Positions 1 to 5,044 of a stretch of DNA of 5,044 nucleotides are shown piece after piece. A program made the position numbers and the translations under genes. The notes under the pieces are model-generated. The model was given only the letters and a program-made list of their open reading frames with translations, searched no databases and was not told the origin of the DNA. How positions within the stretch are numbered: position 1 is the first letter of the stretch; each line of letters begins with the position of its first letter. Origin of the DNA: DATFWK01 sp035259345 (GTDB taxonomy: Bacteria > Actinomycetota > Thermoleophilia > Miltoncostaeales > Miltoncostaeaceae); assembly GCA_035259345.1 (NCBI GenBank), contig DATFWK010000205.1, positions 1 to 5,044 of the forward strand, written 5' to 3'.

Positions 1-672
1 GGACCGCTTCAGGAGCGACTCGAACAGGTCGCCGACGTAGGCCGTCGCGGAGATGACGATGCCGAGCACGAGCGAGTCCAGGCTGCCGATCCAGTCCATG
101 TAGAGCCCGGCGATCCAGACCGCCAGCACGCCCCCGGCGAAGCCGACCAGCAGGCCCTCCAGGGTCTTGCCCGGCGAGATGCGGGGCGCGATCGGCGTCC
201 GCCCCCACAGCCGCCCCCCCGCATACGACAGGGTGTCGAACGCCCAGGTGCCCACGAGGATGTTCGCGACGGCGGCCGCGCCGTGCGGCAGCTCGCGCGT
301 CGCCACGAGGAGGCCCATCGGGACGCCGATGTAGACCGCTGCGAAGAGCGTCGTCGCGACCCGCAGGACCACGTCCTCCCGCCGCTTGAGGATGAGGCCG
401 GCGACCGCCGAGAGCCCGATCGCGAGCCCGACGCCGAAGAGCACCGCGCGCTCGGCCGGGTCGACCAGCCAGGCGAGCACGATCGACACCGTGACGGACG
501 CGTATCCGGCCCATCGCAGCGGCCCGAGGTCGGCGAGCAGGTTGTAGAGCTCGAACAGCGCGATGAGCGCGATCGCCAGGACCGCCGCCGCGAAGAGCGG
601 GTCCCCGACGGCGACGACCACGATCGCGAGGACGATCCCGGGGATCGCGATCGCGAGTCTGCTCGCGAGCAT
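1..672 (-). CDS. cdsA: Phosphatidate cytidylyltransferase (CDP-diglyceride synthase), C-terminus beyond the left edge
   Basis: Integral membrane enzyme that converts phosphatidic acid and CTP to CDP-diacylglycerol and pyrophosphate, the branch point of phospholipid synthesis. 224 codons are visible from the ATG at 672; family members are usually about 260-290 residues, so the last part is missing. The protein opens with a short basic start and hydrophobic segments at about residues 7-22, 26-46, 55-70, 76-95 and 104-124. The conserved cytoplasmic stretch FDTLSYAGGRLWGR (145-158) followed by APRISPGKTLEG (162-173) is typical of CdsA. The final visible residues SLLKR (219-223) are the first residues of the family signature S-x-L-K-R; its K-D and H-G-G-x-x-D-R-x-D part lies outside the window. 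The start lies 8 bases after the uppS stop with only a weak GAG-like ribosome site, so translation probably depends on coupling to uppS. Family identity is clear; activity cannot be judged because the catalytic end is not visible. Confidence 0.93.
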   Translation of the reverse strand, partial: MLASRLAIAIPGIVLAIVVVAVGDPLFAAAVLAIALIALFELYNLLADLGPLRWAGYASVTVSIVLAWLVDPAERAVLFGVGLAIGLSAVAGLILKRREDVVLRVATTLFAAVYIGVPMGLLVATRELPHGAAAVANILVGTWAFDTLSYAGGRLWGRTPIAPRISPGKTLEGLLVGFAGGVLAVWIAGLYMDWIGSLDSLVLGIVISATAYVGDLFESLLKRS

Positions 673-680
673 TCTCGGTG

Positions 681-1442
681 CTACCGGGCTCCGAAGCGGC
701 GCTGGCAGCCGGCGTAGTGGGCGAGCGCGGCGTGCAGGTCCTCGGGCGTGAAGTCGGGCCAGAGCTTGTCCGAGAAGTAGAGCTCCGCGTACGCCGCCTG
801 CCACAGCAGGAAGTTCGAGAGGCGCTGCTCGCCGCTCGTCCGGATGACCAGCTCCGGGTCGCGCAGCTCCGGGTCGTAGAGGTAGGCGCCGAAGTGCTCC
901 TCCCCGTCCTCCGGGGCCGCCTCGGCGACGAACCGCCGGGCGGCGTCGACGATCTCGCGCCTGCCGCCGTAGTTCATCGCCACGTAGAGCCGCATGCCGG
1001 CGTTGTCGCCGGTTAGCCCCTCCGCCCAGGCGATGCGCGCCCTGAGGTCCTCCCCCAGCTCGGCCGTGCGCCCGACGAAGCGCATGCGCACCCGCTCCGC
1101 GTGGAGCTCCGGCGTCTCCCGGTCGATCAGCTCGCAGAAGAGCCCCATGAGGTCCGCCACCTCGTCCGCGGGCCGGCCCCAGTTCTCGGTCGAGAAGGAG
1201 AACACCGTCAGGTCCTCGACGCCGGCGTCGGACGCGGCGCGCACGACGCGCTTCAGGGCCTTGGCCCCGGCGCGGTGGCCGGCTGCCACCGGCAGGCGGC
1301 GCTTGCGCGCCCACCGGGCGTTGCCGTCCATGATGATCGCGACCGAGACCGGCACGTCGCGCAGCAGGCCCTCCGGGGGGAGGGGCGCATGGCGCAGGCC
1401 GAGCAGGGTCCGCGCCGAGCGCAGGCGCGTCCGGAGCGTCAC
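681..1442 (-). CDS. uppS: Isoprenyl transferase (undecaprenyl diphosphate synthase family, cis-prenyltransferase)
   Basis: Cytosolic enzyme that adds isopentenyl diphosphate units in cis to farnesyl diphosphate, giving the long-chain carrier lipid for cell-wall polymers. The 253-residue length fits the family (E. coli 253). The hallmark AIIMDGNARWARK (35-47) carries the catalytic Asp39, with Asn41 and Arg43, and His56 follows in AAGHRAGAK. FSFSTENWGRP (81-91) supplies Asn87, Trp88 and Arg90. IRTSGEQRLSNFLLWQ (200-215) supplies Arg201, Arg207 and Ser209, and Glu220 lies in AYAELYF. These match E. coli D26, H43, N74, R77, R194, R200 and E213, so the active site looks intact. The GTG start gives about 33 residues before the core, as is common in actinobacterial homologues; only a loose G-rich ribosome site precedes it, so the exact start is less certain. 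The gene lies 24 bases after frr and 8 before cdsA. Chain length of the product (C55 or shorter) cannot be read from the sequence. Confidence 0.96.
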   Translation of the reverse strand: MTLRTRLRSARTLLGLRHAPLPPEGLLRDVPVSVAIIMDGNARWARKRRLPVAAGHRAGAKALKRVVRAASDAGVEDLTVFSFSTENWGRPADEVADLMGLFCELIDRETPELHAERVRMRFVGRTAELGEDLRARIAWAEGLTGDNAGMRLYVAMNYGGRREIVDAARRFVAEAAPEDGEEHFGAYLYDPELRDPELVIRTSGEQRLSNFLLWQAAYAELYFSDKLWPDFTPEDLHAALAHYAGCQRRFGAR

Positions 1443-1466
1443 GGGCGCCCCGCCGGTCCGCCTTGG

Positions 1467-2021
1467 CTACACCTCAAGGATCTCGGCCTCCTTGCGGGCC
1501 ATCATCGCGTCGATCTCCTTGATCTCGGCGTCCGTCAGCTTCTGCACCTGGTCCTCCGCCCGGCCCAGCTCGTCGCGCGAGAGCTCGCCGTCCTTCTCCT
1601 GCCGCTTGAGGTGGTTCAGCGTGTCGCGCCGGACGTTGCGCACGGCCACGCGGGCCTCCTCGGCCATCTTGTGGACGAGGCGCACGAGCTCCTTGCGCCG
1701 CTCCTCGGTGAGCGCGGGGATCGGCAGCCGGATCAGCTGGCCGTCGTTCGAGGGCGTCAGCCCCAGCTGCGACTCGAGGATCGCCTTCTCGATGGTTTTC
1801 ATGAGGGACCGGTCGAATGGCTGGACGGTCAGCATGCGCGGCTCCGGCGCGTGGATCGTCGCCACCTGGTTGATCGGCATCTGCGTGCCGTACGCCTCGA
1901 CGCTGACCCGGTCCAGCAGGTGGGTCGAGGCGCGGCCGGTCCGCACGGAGGCGAACTCGGCCTCAAGCGATTTCACGGCCCCCTCCATCCTGCGCTTCGT
2001 GTCCGCCATGTCGTGCTTCAC
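1467..2021 (-). CDS. frr: Ribosome recycling factor (RRF)
   Basis: Cytosolic translation factor that, with EF-G, splits the post-termination ribosome and frees mRNA and tRNA. The 184 residues match the normal 185. The N-terminal helix ends in SVRTGRAS (25-32), the hinge and domain II follow with PINQVATI (49-56), and the C-terminal helices carry ARVAVRNVRRD (123-133), including Arg132 at the position essential in E. coli, then DQVQKLTDAEIKEID (157-171) and KEAEI near the end. The GTG start overlaps the pyrH stop as GTGA. A strong purine-rich site (GGGAGGAGG on the minus strand, 2037-2029) stands 7 bases before this GTG, whereas the next in-frame ATG at residue 5 would be 19 bases away, so GTG is preferred. 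Together with rpsB and tsf it makes this operon mainly a translation operon. Confidence 0.97.
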   Translation of the reverse strand: MKHDMADTKRRMEGAVKSLEAEFASVRTGRASTHLLDRVSVEAYGTQMPINQVATIHAPEPRMLTVQPFDRSLMKTIEKAILESQLGLTPSNDGQLIRLPIPALTEERRKELVRLVHKMAEEARVAVRNVRRDTLNHLKRQEKDGELSRDELGRAEDQVQKLTDAEIKEIDAMMARKEAEILEV

Positions 2022-2812
2022 GCCGGCGCCTCCTCCCGATCGGTGGCCACGACCGTGCCCACGTGCTCGCCGCGGAGGATGCGGAGCACGTTCTCCTCGT
2101 CGCCCATGTTGAACACGTAGATCGGGAGCCCGTTGTCCAGGCAGAGGGTGAGCGCGGTGGTGTCCATCACCTTGAGCCCGCGCTCGATCGCCTCCATGTG
2201 CGTGATGCTCGGCAGGAGGCGCGCCTCGGGATCCGAGCGCGGGTCGCGGTCCATCACGCCCTCGACCCCGTTCTTCGCCATGAGGATGGCCTCGGCCCCG
2301 ATCTCGAGCGCACGGAGCGCCGCGGTGGTGTCCGTGGTGAAGAACGGGTTCCCCGTGCCGCCCGCGAAGATCACCACGCGCCCCTTCTCCAGGTGGCGGA
2401 TCGCGCGGCGGCGGATGTACGGCTCGGCGACCTCCTGCATGGTGATCGCCGACTGGACCCGCGTCGTGACCGCGAGCTTCTCCAGCGCGTCCTGGATCGC
2501 GAGCGCGTTCAGCATCGTCGCGATCATCCCCATGTAGTCCGCCGTCGCCCGGTCCATGCCCCGCGCGGCGCCGGCGACGCCGCGGAAGATGTTGCCCGCG
2601 CCGACCACGATCGCCACCTGCACGCCGAGGCCCAGGGCCGCGCGCACCTGCCGTGCGATCGCGCCGATGCGCACCGGGTCGATGCCGTATGTGCGCTCGC
2701 CGAGCAGCGCCTCCCCCGAGAGCTTCAGCACGACGCGGTGGAACCGCGCGTCGCCGTCCGCCGGGACGGCGCCGTCGGCGCGCGGCTCGGCTGAGCTACC
2801 GACCGAGCTCAT
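2018..2812 (-). CDS. pyrH: Uridylate kinase (UMP kinase, amino-acid kinase fold)
   Basis: Hexameric cytosolic enzyme that phosphorylates UMP to UDP with ATP, feeding UTP and CTP pools; the bacterial type is unrelated to eukaryotic UMP/CMP kinases. It has 264 residues. The core begins with VVLKLSGEAL (27-36), with the phosphate-binding Lys30. Next come GAGNIFRG (71-78), where most relatives have GGGN, DYMGM (92-96), GTGNPFFTTDTTAA (152-165) for UMP binding, AKNGVEGVMDRDP (179-191) for ATP binding, and DNGLPIYVFN (226-235). An N-terminal extension of about 24 residues rich in Ala, Gly, Ser and Asp resembles that of the mycobacterial enzyme (261 residues). The ATG is the only start before the core, but it has no convincing ribosome site and lies 17 bases inside the end of tsf, so it is probably read by ribosomes arriving from tsf. 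Its stop overlaps the frr start. In this family GTP and UTP are usual allosteric effectors; that is family knowledge. Confidence 0.97.
   Translation of the reverse strand: MSSVGSSAEPRADGAVPADGDARFHRVVLKLSGEALLGERTYGIDPVRIGAIARQVRAALGLGVQVAIVVGAGNIFRGVAGAARGMDRATADYMGMIATMLNALAIQDALEKLAVTTRVQSAITMQEVAEPYIRRRAIRHLEKGRVVIFAGGTGNPFFTTDTTAALRALEIGAEAILMAKNGVEGVMDRDPRSDPEARLLPSITHMEAIERGLKVMDTTALTLCLDNGLPIYVFNMGDEENVLRILRGEHVGTVVATDREEAPA
2029..2037 (-). promoter_or_regulatory. Ribosome binding site of frr, inside the end of pyrH
   Basis: GGGAGGAGG on the minus strand lies 7 bases before the frr GTG start. It is one of the two clearest ribosome sites of the operon, with that of rpsB, and decides for GTG over the ATG 12 bases downstream. 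It lies within the last codons of pyrH, so frr can be both coupled to pyrH and independently initiated. Confidence 0.8.
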
Positions 2813-3400
2813 AGCGGACGAAGCGCCGGATCGTGACGTTCTCTCCGACCTTCGCCGCGACCTCCTGGCGCAGCGCCTCGATGGTGCGCGGCTTCTTCTC
2901 GCCCTGGTCGCGGACGAACTCCTGCTCGAGCAGCGTGAGCTCCTTCAGCCGCTTGGCGAGCTTGCCCTCGACGGCGCGCTCGCGGAACCGCTCGTCGACG
3001 TCCTTGGCCTCCTCCATGAAGATCGCCCGCTCGCGCTCCCTGAAATCCTCGGGAACGTCGTCCAGCGACAGGAACGTCGGGTTCAGAGACGCCACGTGAA
3101 GCGCGACCTCGTGGGCGAAGGTGCGCAGGTCCTCGCCCCGCGAGACGAAGTCGGTCTCGCAGTTGACCTCCACCATCGAGCCGACGCGCCCCATGTGGAT
3201 GTACGCGTCGATGTAGCCCTCGTTGGCCGCCCGGTCGGCGCGCTTGGCCGCGTCCGCGGCGCCCTTGGCGCGGAGGATGTCGACGGCCGCCTCGATGTCC
3301 CCGCCGGCCTCGATCAGCGCGGCCTTGCAGTCCATCATCCCCGCGCCGGTGCGCTCGCGAAGGGCCTTGACCTCCTGTGCGGTCGGCTGCTGGGGCGCCT

Positions 3401-3404
<4 letters not shown>
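2796..3404 (-). CDS. tsf: Elongation factor Ts, short form
   Basis: Guanine nucleotide exchange factor that releases GDP from EF-Tu so that it can bind GTP and aminoacyl-tRNA again. The product is 202 residues. The N-terminal UBA-like domain contains the family signature LRERTGAGMMDCKAAL (15-30), and the core contains EVNCETDFVSR (79-89), whose Thr-Asp-Phe-Val contacts EF-Tu. The C-terminus ends with KVGENVTIRRFVRYELGR, the normal closing motif. E. coli and mycobacterial EF-Ts are about 270-285 residues, so this is the compact type known from Thermus and Thermotoga, with a single core subdomain. The GTG start overlaps the rpsB stop (GTGA), and GGGGGTGG, about 7 bases before it, can pair with 16S rRNA. 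The frame stays open for more than 200 codons upstream into rpsB, but that part looks like GC-rich noise with no domain, so the GTG just before KAPQQPTAQEV is taken as the start. Confidence 0.96.
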
Positions 3405-4294
<890 letters not shown>

Positions 4295-4300
4295 CTGCGT

Positions 4301-4306
4301 CTCCTC
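4301..4306 (-). promoter_or_regulatory. Ribosome binding site of rpsB
   Basis: GAGGAG on the minus strand stands 6 bases before the TTG at 4294 and 18 bases before the ATG at 4282. The spacing decides for the TTG start. Confidence 0.8.
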
Positions 4307-4338
4307 GGTTCGGGTCGGCGAGTGGCCGGTGCGTGCAT

Positions 4339-4365
4339 GGTGGACCGCGCGGCTCGCGCGGCACC
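4339..4365 (-). promoter_or_regulatory. GC hairpin in the rpsB leader
   Basis: On the minus strand, CCGCGCG and CGCGCGG form a perfect 7-base-pair stem with the 3-base loop AGC, and flanking GGTG and CACC add 4 more pairs past a 2-base bulge. It ends about 45 bases before the rpsB start. No run of T follows, so it is not a standard terminator of rluD. A role in the leader, such as feedback by S2 (S2 represses its own mRNA in E. coli), is possible but only inferred; in such GC-rich DNA chance pairing is common. Confidence 0.4.
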
Positions 4366-4417
4366 GCCACCCTGCGTTTGCGCACCGGATCGTGGTCGAC
4401 AGGATCTGCGGACGAGA

Positions 4418-4423
4418 AGTTTA
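4418..4423 (-). promoter_or_regulatory. Candidate -10 box of the rpsB operon promoter
   Basis: TAAACT on the minus strand fits the TANNNT pattern of housekeeping promoters and is in one of the few A/T-containing spots of the gap between rluD and rpsB. No recognisable -35 box lies 16-18 bases upstream. If real, the transcript would start near 4411 and have a leader of about 115 bases containing the hairpin. Confidence 0.3.
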
Positions 4424-4487
4424 CCGCGGAGGCGCGATGGAGCGGGCGGATCCGGGGCCGCCGAGGGCCGCGGAATGCCCCAAAACC

Positions 4488-5044
4488 TCATGTCCGCGCC
4501 CGGTCGAGCGCCTGCTCGAGGTCCGCGGGCAGGGGGCTCTCGACCTCGACGGCCTCGCCGGTCACCGGGTGCTCGAAGGCCAGCCGCCGGGCATGCAGGA
4601 ACTGCCGGTCCAGCGCAAGGCGCTCCTCCGGGCGCCCGTAGAGGGGATCGCCCACCACCGGGTGGCCCACGGCCTCCAGGTGCACGCGCACCTGGTGGGT
4701 CCGCCCCGTCTCCAGGCGGGCCTCGACGAGGCTGTGACGCGGCAGGGCCTCGACGAGCCGCAGGTGGGTCACCGCGTCCCGCGGGCTCGCCGTGCGGGTC
4801 GACATCCGCAGCCGGGAGCGCCGGTCGCGCCCGACCGGGCGGTCCACGGTCAGGGCCGGCGGGAACCGGCCGTGGACCAGCGCGAGGTAGCGCCGGTCGA
4901 TCCGCCGCTCGCGGAGCATCCGCTGCAGGCGGCGATGGACCCGCTCGCTGCGCGCCACGACCAGGAGGCCGCTGGTGTCCCGGTCGAGGCGGTGGACGAT
5001 CCCCGGCCGCGCGGGCTCACCCCCGCCCGCGGCGCCGAGGGCCA
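4488..5044 (-). CDS. rluD: RluD-family 23S rRNA pseudouridine synthase, N-terminus beyond the right edge
   Basis: Converts specific uridines of 23S rRNA to pseudouridine; RluD itself modifies helix 69 (E. coli 1911, 1915, 1917). The visible 184 residues enter near the catalytic motif GIVHRLDRDTSGLLVVAR (visible residues 14-31), whose Asp in RLD is the nucleophile. Further family motifs are DRRYLALVHG, the conserved block ETGRTHQVRVHL, and GHPVVGDPLYG. The C-terminus carries the usual LHARRLAFEHPVTGE segment. The reading frame stays open to the right edge, so an internal GTG at 4958 is not the start; the missing part should hold the rest of the catalytic domain and perhaps an S4 domain. The gene is on the same strand as the rpsB operon but ends 193 bases before it, so it is likely a separate unit, possibly with lspA upstream as in many bacteria. 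Assignment to RluD rather than a sister such as RluC rests on motif similarity only. Confidence 0.9.
   Translation of the reverse strand, partial: ALGAAGGGEPARPGIVHRLDRDTSGLLVVARSERVHRRLQRMLRERRIDRRYLALVHGRFPPALTVDRPVGRDRRSRLRMSTRTASPRDAVTHLRLVEALPRHSLVEARLETGRTHQVRVHLEAVGHPVVGDPLYGRPEERLALDRQFLHARRLAFEHPVTGEAVEVESPLPADLEQALDRART

Noticed and set aside
9..717. Frames on both strands over cdsA (9-224 minus, 283-717 plus)
   Set aside because: They are shadows in other frames; the cdsA frame carries the membrane segments and family motifs and runs to the left edge.
994..2112. Long plus-strand open frames opposite uppS and frr (also 1101-2120)
   Set aside because: They are antisense to genes with clear motifs, rich in Arg, Ser and Ala or in His, Arg and Leu, and show no domain. 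Long antisense frames are normal in DNA of this GC content.
4441..4481. Inverted-repeat-like GGGGC...GCCCC just after the rluD stop as a terminator
   Set aside because: The pairing is short with a large, ambiguous loop, and no T-run follows on the minus strand. In such GC-rich DNA this is not above chance.

Overview
The window is ordinary chromosomal core-genome DNA of very high GC content. All credible genes lie on the minus strand, so transcription runs from the right edge to the left. It most resembles a deep-branching member of the Actinomycetota, of the Thermoleophilia or Solirubrobacterales kind. That rests on the N-terminus of ribosomal protein S2, a PyrH with an N-terminal extension like mycobacterial UMP kinase, strong GC bias, and several GTG and TTG starts. 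Two points argue against a classical Streptomyces or Mycobacterium relative: uppS sits between frr and cdsA, and EF-Ts is a short form of about 200 residues. The lineage is an inference from motifs, not a search result.

Layout in the direction of transcription: (1) the C-terminal part of an RluD-family 23S rRNA pseudouridine synthase, cut by the right edge and ending at 4488; (2) a 193-base gap (4295-4487) that must hold the start signals of the next operon, with a weak -10-like box, a compact GC hairpin and a well-placed Shine-Dalgarno site; (3) rpsB (4294-3401, TTG start); (4) tsf (3404-2796, GTG start, 4-base overlap with rpsB); (5) pyrH (2812-2018, ATG start, 17-base overlap with tsf); (6) frr (2021-1467, GTG start, 4-base overlap with pyrH); (7) uppS (1442-681, GTG start, 24-base gap); (8) cdsA (672 to the left edge, 8-base gap), cut just inside its CDP-diglyceride synthetase signature. 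There is no gene-free stretch longer than 300 bases.

The operon is the widely conserved translation-to-envelope cluster. S2, EF-Ts and ribosome recycling factor act in ribosome assembly, elongation and recycling. PyrH makes UDP, the precursor of UTP and CTP. UppS makes the C55 lipid carrier for peptidoglycan and other wall polymers. CdsA uses CTP to make CDP-diacylglycerol for phospholipids. The tight overlaps suggest one transcript with translational coupling.

I found no mobile element, CRISPR array, RNA gene or undescribed system. The points worth a second look are modest: the acidic, lysine- and arginine-free tail of S2, the rpsB leader hairpin, the short EF-Ts, the position of uppS, and the start-codon and coupling pattern.
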